From Caenorhabditis elegans (Eukaryota > Nematoda > Chromadorea > Rhabditida > Rhabditidae), in the NCBI RefSeq assembly GCF_000002985.6, contig NC_003284.9, forward strand, positions 13,268,001-13,332,000: a stretch of 64,000 nt of DNA, written 5' to 3'. The notes below the pieces were generated by a model. That model ran no database searches. It saw nothing but the letters and a program-made list of their open reading frames with translations, and was not told the DNA's origin. Position numbers and translations under genes: made by a program. Shown piece by piece: positions 1 to 17,266 of the stretch (its first letter is position 1; every line of letters begins with the position of its first letter).

Positions 1-1673
1 CCTTTAAGTAGAATGTCATCTCGGTCTGTAACAAATTGATCATACTGAATACAACAATTGTACACAAAGTTACTTGTATGAGTCCCAAGAATTGGTATCA
101 TGTTTGAGCATCTTTGAACTTCATGGATGACTGCTTGAGTGTACGGCATATTTGGTTTGTCTGACATTGATGGTAATCTAGCAGTTCCTACATTATCAAG
201 TATTTCCTTCCGGACTTTATCTTGAATTTCTGGATATTTCATCATGAATGCCAAATGCCAGCGGAGAGAGTTAGAAGTGGTTTCCATTCCAGCCAGCCAG
301 AAATCGATAACTGATGCACATAGGTTGTTCATGCTGAAATTGAAAAATGTATCAAATGGATACGAACATTGAAAAAAAAGTAAACAATTTGGGATGGAAC
401 GAGAATTCGACTCACTCAAGATTTGGATTTCCACTTTGTTTCATTTGTTGCATGTATGCATGCACAAAGTTTTCTGGTTCGCTTTCTCCATCATAATGTT
501 TGATCTGGCTGGTCACTTCATCATTAATAAATTCTTGATACTGAAAATAAAATTATTCCCATTTTTTCGACTTATCTGTTTTTAAAATTTACCGACTGAA
601 TGTTCTTTTTGATTCTGTGATATCCTAGCTCTCCAATTACTGGGAAATGTTTTAACCATGGGAAAGCTGACATGAGAAAGATCGTCTTTCCTTGTACGGT
701 TTTCAAGTGCTTATCTAGAACTTTCACAAATGTCTCAAACTTCTTAGAATCCTCATATTTGTAATGGTAACTGAAGAGGCTCTCGTTGATGACATTTCCA
801 ACACAAAGTTGAATCGGCCAAAACATGTCAACATTCTTCTTATCAGCAATACGCTCAAGTTGTGCAAGCATTTCGTGGACTGATCTCATGACTTGTTCTT
901 CCATCAAATTTCTGCCTAAACCAAAGTCGCGAAGAATTTTCAAAGCAGTTCTTCTCTGAAATCTCCAATTGTCTCCATTCGAAAACAAGACTCCTGTGTT
1001 CAGGTGAGGCTGGAGCAAAGTTTCTGGTGGTCGATCAGCACGGTAAATAAAGGCGTCACCTGTAAATCGGTTAAGTTCATGAAAATGTCTAGAAAACAAA
1101 AGAAAATTGATCAATGCTTAATTTAGGGAATTCAGCATCGGAAAAAATCCCGTGCAAATTTAAAGTTGGACTTTTTTATTGAGGTGCATATTTTGAATAT
1201 AACAGAAGAATTCGATGGATATAAATTTAATAATATTTCTAATATTCAAATGATTAACATTTTGCCCTGCTAAAAATTGTTGTCACTTGAAAATGCAGCA
1301 TACCAGTGTGTAAAAAACACAAAACGTCATACTGTTTATAATTGCATTATAACTAAACACTTTTACCTTGTGTTACAAACGCTTCTTTTACGTGTTCGTA
1401 GTCTGTTAGAACGATTGCAGGGAGTGGTGTCCATAATGTGAAGCATGGCCCATAAGTTTTTGACAAGTCATCTAAGTACTCTTGGATGTTCTCGGAGGGA
1501 ATCTAAAAAGATAACGGGAAGTTATTTAACAACTATTTTAGCACGCAAACCTGCAAAATATTTCCAATGAATGGGAGTGGAAATGGCCCTTTCGGATATT
1601 TGCTCACTTTCCAGTAAAAATAGGCAATATAAACTGTGATAGAAACTAGAAAAGCAACTATCAGAATACTCAT
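1..1673 (-). CDS. CYP33-family cytochrome P450 (3' end outside window)
   Basis: Microsomal haem monooxygenase of the nematode CYP33 group, expected to oxidise small lipophilic substrates at the ER. Exons on the minus strand: 1551-1673, 1367-1502, 593-1059, 416-540, 74-333 and 1-25 (continuing off the left edge). The N-terminus is one membrane anchor followed by the hinge KYPKGPFPLPFIGN, typical of ER P450s. Exon 5 holds the I-helix AGMETTSNS and the ExxR helix as EVQR. The haem-cysteine exon lies outside the window. Exon lengths 467, 125 and 260 equal those of the complete paralog at 3877-6198, which supports every junction. The two genes are a tandem duplicate in the same orientation. Confidence 0.9.
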
Positions 1674-1720
1674 TTTCGTTTCAATGAAAAGTCAATTGAT
1701 CAAACTCTTCAAGTTGTTCT

Positions 1721-1747
1721 TTTTATAACAGTTTTTGAATTGTTATC
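1721..1747 (-). promoter_or_regulatory. TATA box and GATA site of the first CYP33 gene
   Basis: On the minus strand a TATAAAA lies at 1721-1727, about 48 bp upstream of the ATG, and a GATAA lies at 1743-1747. The paralog at 6198 has the same order and spacing (TATATAA 6240-6246, GATAA 6261-6265). GATAA is the core site of nematode intestinal GATA factors such as ELT-2; intestinal expression is inferred, not seen. Confidence 0.5.
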
Positions 1748-2739
1748 GCCGCGTCCACCGACAGTCACATATAATACTTTTACTACAAAGGCCGCGGCCA
1801 GAACAAAGATTTTACACGTGAAAGTGAAGATGGAAAAGATTAAATACAAAATGTCTATTAGTGTCAAAATAGGAACAACAGCTACAATTACTAATTGTTT
1901 GTTTGAAATTCACTAATTAGGTTAGAACACTGAATATTTTTATGACACTTTTGTGATGTTTGTAATACCAGAAATTTAAGATATTGTTTTGAATAAAGTC
2001 ATTATTAAAAAAAACTATTTTGTTTAACATCATTATGGTTTTTAAAAAAATTTCGAACTATTATAAAGGTGTTTACAAACTGAAATCAACTTATCAAAAT
2101 TTATTCATCCCAGTTCAAAATCAGCAAACATGTAGAAAAAGTCAAATAGATTTCTATTTTAATCCTTAATTTTATAGCATATCTAAACATTTTTTTCGTA
2201 ACCCTTATTTTTAAGAAAAAAAATTGATTTTCCGAAAGTAAGAAGTAATTTATGCTTTGCGAATCTAGCTAGAAAGACGATTAAAAAAAAAAGAAAAGTT
2301 CAAAATGATGAAACTATGTTGCTATGTCTTATAATATTTTGCATCTCTAATTTTCATGGTACATTTTTAAATTAATAATACTGATCATAATTTACTTGTT
2401 TACTGTCATTTTACAGTTCCTCAAAAATTTAATTCGAAGTTCATAAATTATTAAAATAAACTAACTGAAAGTCAGAAAGAAGATAAAATTTGTTTAAACT
2501 ATTGGAAAATAAACAATTAAATTACGAATTTTTTGCCTGTATTATAATATAAAAATTTTATACGTAATTATTTTCTTGAACCATCTAACACTAATGGTAA
2601 CAAGTAGACGAATTTCAGATTCTAGCAGAATAAATCTCACTTTTCAAATATTTTACATATTTGTTGTGAAATGCATATCGGTTATTTGTATTAGAATTCA
2701 TTATTAAAAAATATGCATAGAGCAAATATTGTACACCTT
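1748..2739. other. AT-rich intergenic DNA, no gene seen
   Basis: Very AT-rich stretch upstream of the first CYP33 gene. No open frame with splice sites, RNA gene or clear repeat was found. Confidence 0.6.
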
Positions 2740-3770
2740 TCTCAATTATTCTTGATTTGATTTATTTCAACATTAAGAGCCAAAAGGTAATACATTAAAA
2801 GGTAGTACAATTTAGGTTTAATGAGAAAATAAATTTATAAAACGAGACAAGCCCAGCAAGAGTTCATCTCGAGTGTGGGAAATGGGTGGGGTAAGAATTA
2901 GAAAACAGAAAACAAGAAGATTAAAGGATTAAAGGATTAAAGGACGATCCGTTCTTCAAGTGCTATGCACTGCGGATCTGGGATTCAGGTACACTGCCTG
3001 GTGGTGATCCCTCTGGGCTGTAATTTAAGCCACGCCCTAGCCGGGGACTGTGGCCGATAACCCAGTCGTGGATTGCTCCACTTCCCAATAGAGGCTGGGT
3101 GAACCTAGAATATTAAAGGAAAGAAACTGGACTCGAGATCACATGGAATCAAAACCGGGGAATGTGTAGATCGAGAAAGTGGGAAAATTGGAATGGAGAA
3201 AGGAAAATCGGGACGTTTTTGAAAAGATTATTCCAAATGGGAACTGATTGGGAGAAAAAGTGAGCGGTGCAACTGTCCTTTCTAACGAGAATCATAGGGT
3301 GCCTGTTTTTTAACGAGAATCATAGGGTGCCTGCATGTTTTGGAATAGTAGGAGCAGGAAGTACGGAAGCAGTAGTTGAATTGGGAACTGTCGAGCTGGG
3401 TGGGGATTTCCCGAAGGAATTGGGAATATCAGAAGGAAGAATAGGTTCAAGAATTGGAGGAACTGCCGGGCAAATCGGAACCGAATCGACAACATTATCG
3501 GCAAGATTTTTGAACGAGGTAACAGTCAAAAGAGTAGCGTGAAGATCGTTAATCATGCCAGTCAGTAGAACAACATGTTCATGAAGAGCCTTGTAAGCAT
3601 CATAATCAGCGAGTCGGATTGTGGGAATTGCAGGATCCTCATCAATTGCGACAGAGAGCGATCTTTTCTTTTTTTTTTGGTTCATTCGAATTCGAATCCA
3701 TTGGATCGATAATAGGAGAAGGGCAAGAGAGGGGTCACCGTCTTACTCGGCTCAAAAGGGGAAGAGTGGT
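2740..3770 (-). mobile_element. Probable internally deleted retroelement relic
   Basis: A GC-richer island in AT-rich DNA. On the minus strand a 121-codon frame opens at 3685 with a lysine run (MNQKKKKRS) and then a proline-rich stretch, and ends at 3320 inside a 23-bp sequence present twice (3283-3305 and 3311-3333). It is followed by about 500 bp without a frame, ending in an AATAAA-type signal near 2760. This looks like the start of an ORF1-like protein joined to a 3' UTR, as in a deleted non-LTR element. No reverse transcriptase is present, so the class is inferred. A short single-copy gene is the alternative. Confidence 0.35.
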
Positions 3771-3876
3771 CAAAAGGGATGAGTGTGTTTCTGAAAATTA
3801 GTGTCTTGTATTTCTGAACAAGTGTCAACAACTTAAAAAATAATGTTTATTTACAGAAATATCCGTTACGCTTTTT

Positions 3877-6198
<2,322 letters not shown>

Positions 6199-6239
6199 TG
6201 TGAAACAGCCTTTGTTTTTTTAGAAGTTTCGTAGTTCAC

Positions 6240-6265
6240 TTATATACCGCTCCCAATTTGTTATC
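6240..6265 (-). promoter_or_regulatory. TATA box and GATA site of the second CYP33 gene
   Basis: TATATAA at 6240-6246, 42 bp upstream of the ATG, preceded by GATAA at 6261-6265 on the minus strand. The arrangement is shared with the tandem paralog. Confidence 0.5.
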
Positions 6266-6299
6266 GTCTCACTTTCGGTCACTAATGTCACTAAAACTA

Positions 6300-7300
6300 C
6301 AAAGCACGTATAAGTAAAGTCAAAAAATCAAAACATTATTGAAACACACTTAACAAGAGTTTAGTCACTCAAGATATAAAAGTGATGTATTACATTAATA
6401 AAATCAAAGAAAAATAGAATACAGTACGCGAAACTTTTCTAGCTTTTTTATGTTGAGTTTCACGTTAGTCCTAAAATTTCATGAAACAAAATAAATTTAA
6501 AAAAAAAACAGTAATAAAGCACAAAATAATAAAGTAAAAAAAAAAAACAAAAATACATAAATACAGACGTGCCACTGCTTAAGCGCTACTCGGGAGTTTT
6601 GACACTTATTGGAATTTTTGCATTTCTGAAAAGATTTTTTTAAAGATTATCTCCGAGGTGGTGTCGTCGACTTAAAAAATATTTTTATTTGACTCGAAGT
6701 TGTCTGAAAACTCCGAACTTCAAAATAAAATATCTTGAAAACTTCTCAAAAAAAGTTATGGCGGCTCAAAAAATGACCTAAAATTAGTTAAAATTTGAAA
6801 TTTTTCCCACTTGTCAATGTTGCAGCGGCTGAAAACAATATTTTTTTGAAACCGCCGTTTAATTTTGGTTGTAGCAATTAATTATCTTGCGTATTCAACT
6901 AGAGTTAGGTACATTGAAGGTCGATGGGAGACCAAATTTGGTAAAGTTTGGTAACTTCTCTTTTTTGAGAAGTTTTCAAGAGGTTTCGTTATAAAATCGG
7001 GGGTTTCAGGCAATTTCGAGTCTAATAAAAATCTAACGGAATATTTATCCGGATCAGAATTTCCAAAATGTCTTGTTTGCCTCTTCGGTATTTTTTTAAA
7101 ATTTATTATTTTTCAGAATTGATGACAATTTATTTAAAATTAGCAAATAAAAACCAAAAAGTGTTGTTTCATTTATCGCTTACGGGTTAAAATAATTGGA
7201 ATAATTAGTACAAGAAGATTACACTATTTAGACAAAACGTGACAACATAAAATTAAAAAATGGAAACGGATATAAGTAGTAAAATGCAACAAAAAAAAAT
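6300..7300. repeat. Intergenic DNA with a degenerate foldback repeat
   Basis: No coding frame seen. The segment CTTGAAAACTTCTCAAAAA near 6730 is inverted near 6970, giving long degenerate arms around a ~200-bp core. The inner arm sequence ATGGCGGCTCAAAAAATGAC near 6758 resembles the arm of the foldback element at 44951-45477, so the two are probably related repeats. Confidence 0.45.
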
Positions 7301-7314
7301 TATTGGGGTTACAT

Positions 7315-10300
7315 TTACAGGTACTGGCGAAATTTAAAAACAATGCATCCAATTTGGATCAAATCCCCATCTTCCAATATTATACAAGTTTTCTCCGCTT
7401 TTGGGTAGCTGAGTAGTTGGCTGACGCATTTGCAAGCTATAAATAATTTAATTGACTCTCTGAACAAATCTTAAATGTCTCACAATTCTGACACGTAAAT
7501 TCCTTGTACCGAATTCTGTTTACAGCAACTACATGATTCGCATACAAGCAGAAACTCGGATTTTGGTATGCAATCATGCAGTGAGTGCTGGCCCAATTTG
7601 AACAAACTCCAAAATTTTGAAGTGGGATGTTGGAATTTTGATCTGTACCGATGAATGTTCTTTCCCGTGTCAAAGCAATCGGAGATCGACCAATGACTTC
7701 AATTGATGCATAGATTCGAGGAAAAACGAGAGAAGTTAAAATTCCCAGTGGGGCATGATTCATCATACTGTAATTAAAACCAATTATGACAATATTTAAA
7801 ACAAATTTTTTTTTTCTGAAACTTCAATTCCATCTATCACGAACTTGGTTTACACCTCTCGTAGCAACAAAGCTTAAACTGTTCGCAAGTAAACTAGTAT
7901 AATTATTGTTCAAAATACAACTCACTTTCTGCCAGAAGTGCTCGGGCCTGCCATATCTGCAGCTTTCGTCGTGCTAAATCGAGTTCCGGAACTGCAATTT
8001 AAAAAAATTAAAATTGTCGTGTAATTCTAGAGCTTTCTTGAAAATGAGATTTTAGTAAACAACTGACGCAGTATAGGCAATGCCCTGCCTTAAGTTAAAT
8101 ACTTATTTGAAACTGTTTTATACAAGAAAAACGACGAGTGAGCGTTGTTATACTTTTGATACATATATTTTAATTTTCTCCTCAGGTACTTGAACAAACT
8201 TACTTGCTGAAATAACGTCTTTTAGTTACTATCCCAGTTGAATTGATTGAGAAGATGGGATTACCCATTTGTGGAGCCGCTGACGTTGGTGGTTTTTGGG
8301 AGAACTATAAATATTATTTTTAGAGTCAAATAATAATTTTTAAAACTATTATTTTAAGCAACTGGTTGAATAATCAATTATTGAGATAATTAAACACTTA
8401 CTTGCTGGCTACACATATGTTGCGGTCCGAAACTCAAAATTGAGCTTGCCGGAAAACATGAAGAAGGGAAATGGGACACGTTGGCAAACGAAGATTGACG
8501 GAAGGATTCCATTCCTGTGAACAAAATGTATTGAAGGTAGATAAGCAACATTTTTTATTTTTTCCAAACGACTCAAAATGGCCTCACACGGGAAAATTTT
8601 TCACTGCAGTCGGAAAAAGTCTAACTGTTTGGAAACGGATAAGTTGCCAAAATTGGAGATTCAGCTAAACCTAGTGTTTTTAAATTCTATAAAATTATTC
8701 AGAACTTCCCTTCAAGCAAAATTAATTCTAATTTTTCTTTACCGTTAGCCCTGTTCAGATTATTTGCCAAATTCATGGAAAACGAACCTGATGGTGATAT
8801 CATCCCAAAACTTCTCTTAGGTGTTTTGTTGCTTGCTTCAGAAGAAGAGTGTGTGTTGCGCGAATCAGAGGAATCCAAATTTCTTGCAACCGGATCATTT
8901 GACAAAAAATTCGATTGGGGAGTACCCTCTGATGGATCTTCAATTTCATCGTCCAAAGTGATAATATCGACCATGGGCGATGGAACACAAGCTGCATTTG
9001 TCGCTGTTGGACGAATCGGCACTGGTCGAAAAATGGGATGTGGGGGAATATATTGAACTTGAGAGGAGGCGCTTGTCAACGGCAAATTGTGTTCGGGAAT
9101 TTGTTCAACTGTATGCTTTTCGATCTCTGAAATTTTTGAAATTCAATATGTAGATTCTTTTTGAAAATACGTCTGATAAGGACTGTTCTTACCCATTTTC
9201 AAAGATTCTTCTTGATGAATTGATTGGGCAGAGGAAGATGTTACTATCGGTGAATATCTGGGCAAATCTTGGTACATCGCTCCATCAGTTTCAGTAGGCT
9301 CTGTAAAATGTTAAGTCACTGTGCGTCATTGTGAATTGAAACATAGGAATGTTTTAACTGTTCCACCGCATCATGTATCTCTGAAATTTGCCGGAGGAAT
9401 TGATAGAACTGAGGAGAAGGCACATCTAAGTCCATTATATGTACGTTTACCGACTTCTGGGAGAAATTTAACACCATGTGCAATAGGCTAATTCGAACTT
9501 GTGAATTGGAATTAGGTGCCTGGTTCATCACTATTTGAATTTTTTTAAAGTTTAATTAATGTTTTCCAAAAACGCTGAATAAAAACTATTCTTACCACTT
9601 TTCAAAAGCTTCGCTTGAGGAACTGACATAACTGGGGATGAGGCGCCAGACGCTGAACATCCAGGAAAATCTCCGTCGCCTTTTTTCTTTTCTATAAAAT
9701 TTTGAGCTTTACTGTTCTCATAAATTTGTCAGATTACATAAAAGTTTTTTGAATGTACATACGTTGAGTTTAAATTATTCTTACCCAATTCCAAACGTTT
9801 AGCTTCAGCTCTTGTGATTCTCCTTGTTCCCTCGATATTTTGTGTCTTTTTAATCTTCTTCGAAGGTGCCGAAGGTGAAGCTGCACTTCTTCCTGATGTT
9901 GCAGAAGATGTTGCTGAAGTTGATGTTATCAAAATTATCACAATAAGCATTTTTTATTCACAAACCATTTTCTAGCGCACACCCAAGATTCTCGAATGCT
10001 TTGTAGCATTTGATGAAATTGTAGAAGTTGCGTTCTTCTTTTGCACAACGCTCATTTTTTCTAAAATAACTTAGTGATCTGATGTTTAACTGAAGAGTGT
10101 TTTGCTTACTCATTAAGTTCACCATCTTCTAGCGGTTCCAGTTTAACGTTTGGGCAAGTGCCTAACAATACTTTTGGGATTTTCAATGTTTTAGTATATT
10201 CATCTAATTCAATACCATTGGTCTGAAAGTAGTTTTTATCAATGGAAAAACTAGAAAGAACATACGTTCATTGGATTGAGACGTGAGAGTGCTGCATACA

Positions 10301-10976
10301 GATGTTGCGTACGAAGTGGGCCGGTAGGGGGACCAGCTTTTTCCTTTTTGTGGTACAAAAAGACAGAGGCATGGTAATTCCTCCATGCCTCATTCAGCAT
10401 TCGATTTTTCGGATTTGCCGAAAGAATGGCGGTGAGTTCGGGGATCTTCTTCCTATCTGTCTTTGTAATTTTTTGGCAACGACGACATGTAAAAATTGTT
10501 CCGTTCGGTTGGGGATCCGTGTCGTATCCCAGACATTTTATGTGAAACGATGCTGGGCAGCTGTGGCACCAAAGAACCTCTCCTCGTCTCTGAAAAAAGG
10601 TAAGTTAAAGGTTTATAAGTGATCCAAACCATTTTTCATTCAATCCTTAAGAAATAAAATTTCGCGAATATTTTTTGAACTTTGAATGCAAGCAACTTGA
10701 CAAATATTTTTCACTTTTTTAGGAGTACCATTTCATGATGTTTCAGAAACAAACTTACTGCGCAAATGCAACACGCCTTTTGTTCCTTATAATCCCATTC
10801 TGCATCATCATCACTTTCATGATCTTGACTTGATGAAGAGCATTCTCCTCTCATCTTTGGGGTCATATCCTGAAATTGAGGCGATACGTTAACAAGTTTA
10901 TAAATCATTATCCAACCGTGAGCTCTTCTTTGATTTTCTTTGGAGCCAACTTTTTGTTCGTATTTCGTTTTGTCAT
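7315..10976 (-). CDS. PHF12-like PHD finger and FHA domain protein
   Basis: Predicted 701-aa nuclear chromatin protein. Exons (minus): 10917-10976, 10759-10869, 10266-10589, 10110-10222, 9966-10060, 9785-9913, 9596-9691, 9193-9300, 8743-9126, 8402-8514, 8204-8304, 7926-7991, 7484-7767, 7315-7436; all phases join. A basic N-terminus and acidic patch precede a PHD finger (CCICA, WCHSCPASFHIKC, CRRC; about residues 52-100). The C-terminus is an FHA domain: IGRSPIAL, a THCMIAY strand, a CQNSCKC cysteine cluster, and the closing strand DGDLIQIGC. PHD then C-terminal FHA with a cysteine cluster is the arrangement of PHF12/Pf1, a Sin3-HDAC-associated reader. Many small middle exons encode low-complexity linker. 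The second donor (GTTGG) and the donor of the 9966-10060 exon (GTTTG) are weak. A possible extra exon lies at 9316-9530. Confidence 0.85.
9316..9530 (-). other. Possible alternative terminal exon of the PHF12-like gene
   Basis: After an acceptor at about 9531 (minus), an open frame joins in phase to the 9596-9691 exon and runs about 70 codons to a stop. It contains FYQFLRQISEIHDAVEQLK, which resembles FYNFIKCYKAFENL encoded by the exon at 9966-10060. No donor in the right phase joins it to the next exon, so it would be an alternative 3' end or a decayed duplicate exon. Confidence 0.35.
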
Positions 10977-10989
10977 TTCAAATTCCTAT

Positions 10990-13900
10990 AGTCGTTTGCT
11001 GTAATTAAAACAATTGTTGAATCATTTATTTTACTGAAGGAAAAATTCAGCATAGTGAACATTTTTCAACGTGAAATATTAAAAAAAAAAGGAAGATCAA
11101 TACTCAGAAACGTATGTTGTCGTGTGAATTATTGAGAAAAGAAACCGATTTTCCGCTCGCAGGCTTTTAGATGTGATTTTTCGAGGTCTTTTAAATTTCT
11201 GCGGTTAGCATTAAAGCGCATTTGCTGAATTTGCCAAAAAATGAAAATAAAGTGTTGATTCCTGCTGATTTTAAAGAAATGTTTGAAACAACTAAACACC
11301 GTAACTTCTCTATCAGTGGATATGCAAAAATAATAACACTTCGGATGAACTGGAAGAACGTTTTTTGCTATTATAGATTTCGATTTAATTGACGTGATGA
11401 AAACTAATAGAAAAATACCGGAAAGGAGATACGGTTAGTTTACTCAAATATTATTATAACATCGAACAATCAATGAACATAAGCGACACATAATCTAAAT
11501 TGAGCAAATGAGTGTGAACAGGCACTCATCGGAACGTGTCGGGAGAGGAGAGATGTAAAGAAAGCGTCAGGGGCTGTCAGCAGATGACCGTGTAACTGAG
11601 ACCGATCAATACAGTTTCTAAACACTTGCGTAGGACTCAACAAGTCGTCTAAGCAAGTCGGAGCCGACATCCAACAGATATCCTTCCGTGAATGAAAGAG
11701 TATATGTTTCTGTTGGGAGTCTAAAACGAGAGTAGAATCGTATTGAATGTTGCCAAATCGATTTTGATATTTCAATGACACAAAAAATGTTCCTTTTTAT
11801 TTTGATAGCTTAGTGCAAATTGTTATTCTACTTTAGTCAAAAAGTCACATTTTGCATTGAAATCGTTGTTATCCTCCAGCCAATAAATGAAAAATATTAC
11901 TTATTCATGAAAAATAAGAAACAAAACAATTATACGCAGTATTTCGAAACAAAAAGGCGTGATTATGTACTATGAGTAACAAAAAAAATTAATTAGCGGC
12001 TCAACTTCTCATCAATGGAAAGTGTGCCAATAACAACGCTTAGCAACCCAAATATGTGCTCTGAAGATGATAAATCAGAATGTCAAAAAATCAAAAGCAT
12101 CAAACTATTCTTTATTCTAAATTTCTAGCAATATTGCAAATCATTAGCTAAATATTTAAATTTCACATTACCGGAAGAAGAAGTTTAAATCTGTATTCTT
12201 TTATAAAAAGAGATAAGAAGTGATTTAAAAAAAAGTTTTTTGTGCTGGTCTTGCCTTTCAACATTATTACATATTCAAAAATCAAGAATAAAATACATGC
12301 GAATTACAAAACATTAAGAACGCAAGACCGGGCAACTGTGAAGAATGTTCAATAAATATTAACATAACGATAAAAATGAAAACGGAAACAAGAGAATAAC
12401 ACTTTTCATATTTCAAGACGTGAGCTATGAAACTTGTTTGAGAACGACAATATTTCAATTAGAAAAATCAATATAAATTGATATGAACAAACGCAAAGGA
12501 AATAAAAGTTGACGTCAGGAAAATTGGGACTGGATCACTGAGGTCATCTGCCTACTATGCTCACAATTGTCTTCGATGCACAGTGAGTGGGGGAAATTCA
12601 CACGTTACTCCGCCTAGTCTTCTGCGAAACATGCAATAATATTAGCTACAGCCATAAATAGTGAGAAAATCTTTCAATGTGTATGTTCAAAATTGGTAAT
12701 TTTGAGAGCGGACGGTCAGGTTGAAATTCTCATTCCCCACTTATTAGTTTAAAATTAAATTAACAGAGACCGTAGTCGAAGGAACAGTGTTAGTAGGAAG
12801 ACTTTCTTGTGAAACAAGTAAAACGAGATTTTCAAGAAAAATTAACATAAAAATTATTCTGCCACGAAAATAACACACTTGGCTCACAGATTATTGTGAT
12901 TTCGACTATGCGAAAAAATTGTTTTATTCATTCTAATTTTGATTCAATTAGAGACTACTGTAAGCAAATAGTGAGTGGCACAAAAACAATTAGTGAATGT
13001 TGCCGCAGTGAAAAAATTTCCAACTAAAATATATTAAGCAGAATTTTTTTTCGAGGTGTGAGTATTGAATTTTGGGAGATGGTTGTTTTTGCAAAAATGA
13101 TAGAATCATTGGTTTAACACCTGAGAGGAAGAACTTTTGATATAACTCACGTAAATGAAACATATATAGTGTTTTATTCATAAGATGATTAACGAGTTAC
13201 ATAAAATGGGATTTCGATTTTTTAACGACTTTGACTGATTATTTTTCCCGAGGTTAGTCATGAGCAACCAATATTTTTTTTTGTTATAAAAAACATCAGA
13301 GACCATTTATTTTTATTTTTTAATGGAGAAAAAGGTTTAAATAGAATTTTCCTAGACTTTCTGAACGAAACAATTTTGAAGCTGTTTTTGCTTCTCATGC
13401 ATTCTTGAAAATGGCCAGAAAAGGAAAATCGGCAGTTTTCTAGTTGCAATTTGAACTGAGATTAATTGAAAAGGCAAATGGGGACTATTGTTTTTAGCGC
13501 GAGCAAAATACATTTACTATAGTTTTAGAGTCATAAAAAGAATGAGGTGTACGTGTTGGTAACTCATACATACGTGCATATTTATTCCCGTCTTTAAAAA
13601 AATATTAGTACCATGAGACATTTGCTAATTCTGAAATTTTTTTTGCTGCAAAAATGTAGGCTTACTTTTTTTTGAATGAATCAATGATTAAAATAAATTT
13701 TATCAAAGCAGTTAGGCAAATCAATTCAAAAAGATAGTAATATTAGTAGAATAGCATTGCGAAAATGATGTGGTTTCAAATTTCGCAATTCTCTGCTAAG
13801 TCGAAAATTAGGCTAGACATGCGTAGGATACTTATTTTGCACACCTGAAGCAGATAGATGCGGAGATAATTAGCAGCGTGAGCTATGGATTTTAATCCAA

Positions 13901-14090
13901 ATATGACTTCGATTGTGTCTAACAATTTTGCTGGTAGCGTTGAAAGACTTTAGCAACAATACAGGAAAAATAATATTTTGAAATTATGCAGGTTAATAAT
14001 ATAATCCTGTATTTTATCATCTTAAGTATATTTTCACGATGCTAAACTAATAAATGCTTTATTAAAAAAGAATAGGAAAAAATATCTTGA
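10990..14090. other. Intergenic region between PHF12-like and third CYP33 genes
   Basis: Mostly AT-rich with no convincing gene. Two GC-richer islands stand out, 11460-11790 and 12530-12640. The first contains a 103-codon minus-strand frame (11470-11781) with no recognisable domain, poor codon structure and no splice partner; it could be a non-coding RNA or chance. Confidence 0.5.
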
Positions 14091-14095
14091 TTAGT

Positions 14096-16177
<2,082 letters not shown>

Positions 16178-16765
16178 TTGAAATGAAGCAATTCTCGATG
16201 GAATATTTTTTTAAACAATTTTTTGATGTTTATATAGGTCGATGTGTCTCTACCAGTCATACTACAAACCACATTTCACTGCGGTACGCAGTAGAGTTTG
16301 TGTTTACCATGTCTTAATTGTGATCTGCGGTCTTGAAAAAATACATTCAGCTTTGTATTTTGCATCATGATACTTATGTTTGTGAACTGAATATCATTTG
16401 GGTTATGATTTCTTCGAGTTTTTTTCATCATAATATTTTATCACAAACCAAACACGTAGTTTTGATCTGAATTTTTCAAAAAAAAAAACCATCTCGCATT
16501 ATGACTTTGGCATTTCACCAAAACTTTACCTGTAATTTTCCAATAATCTAAAAGACTTAGGTAAAAATGTTTTGTTTTGAAATTCGGTAATATTGAATGT
16601 TGAATGTGTATCAAACTAACTGTAAATCCGGTAAATCCGCGCTGACTCTACTTCACCTCCCAAAGAAAAATGCTGGAATGTTTAATTTTTATAATTAAAA
16701 TTTCGTACGACTGCTCCCGATGATTTTCTGAAGAGTTACACTTGATACAGAAAATAAAAAAGAAA

Positions 16766-16849
16766 TCCGTCCAACCGGATTCGAACCAGTGACCTAAGGA
16801 TACCTGCTGACTCTACAGTCCTCCGCTCTACCAACTGAGCTATCGACGG
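16766..16849 (-). tRNA. tRNA-Tyr (GTA) with intron
   Basis: 84-nt gene. The acceptor begins CCGTCGA, the anticodon GTA lies in GGACTGTAG, a short intron follows the anticodon as in eukaryotic tRNA-Tyr, and the 3' half resumes ATCCTTAGGTC with T-loop GGTTCGAATCC. The 3' acceptor strand reads TGGACGG, which leaves one G-G mismatch in the acceptor stem. Confidence 0.9.
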
Positions 16850-16859
16850 CACATGAGGG

Positions 16860-17266
16860 TTTGCGCCGCGGGAAAAAAAATTTCGGTTGAAGAAAGAAAG
16901 GGCGAGTGGGACGGAATGAGATTCCTTTATGATTGCGGGTAGATGAAGACGAGGGAAAATTTATACATTTTTTCGTTTTGATATAAATGTAGTAGATGGT
17001 TGTACCAAGATTGCCAAAAAATGTATGAACGGCTTAACCGACAAAAAAGCAAACTTCTTTTAAACTTCAGCGCGAATGAGCCAGTTAGAAAAAATGACCT
17101 TGTTAAAGTCATAAGCTATTACAAAGACAAATAATTTATTCGGTGTAAAATTTTAATGACAAAACAAGGCACAGAATTTCAGTAAGAAGATTGGCAAATG
17201 CACCGGTAGTTAGAGATTCTATGTGAAATGTAACTGGAAAAGAATCTAGAAAAATCCAGGAGAGTT
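16860..17266. other. Intergenic DNA, nothing recognised
   Basis: Sequence between tRNA-Tyr and the 3' end of the first DOMON gene. A 61-codon minus-strand frame here shows no domain and is taken as chance. Confidence 0.6.

Noticed and set aside
3267-3542. 91-codon plus-strand frame
   Set aside because: Antisense of the retroelement-like frame; no independent support.
11470-11781. 103-codon minus-strand frame
   Set aside because: No domain, signal peptide or plausible introns; kept only as a note on a GC-richer island.
12530-12640. GC-richer island considered as an snRNA or snoRNA
   Set aside because: No convincing C/D, H/ACA or Sm-site elements and no proximal sequence element found by eye.
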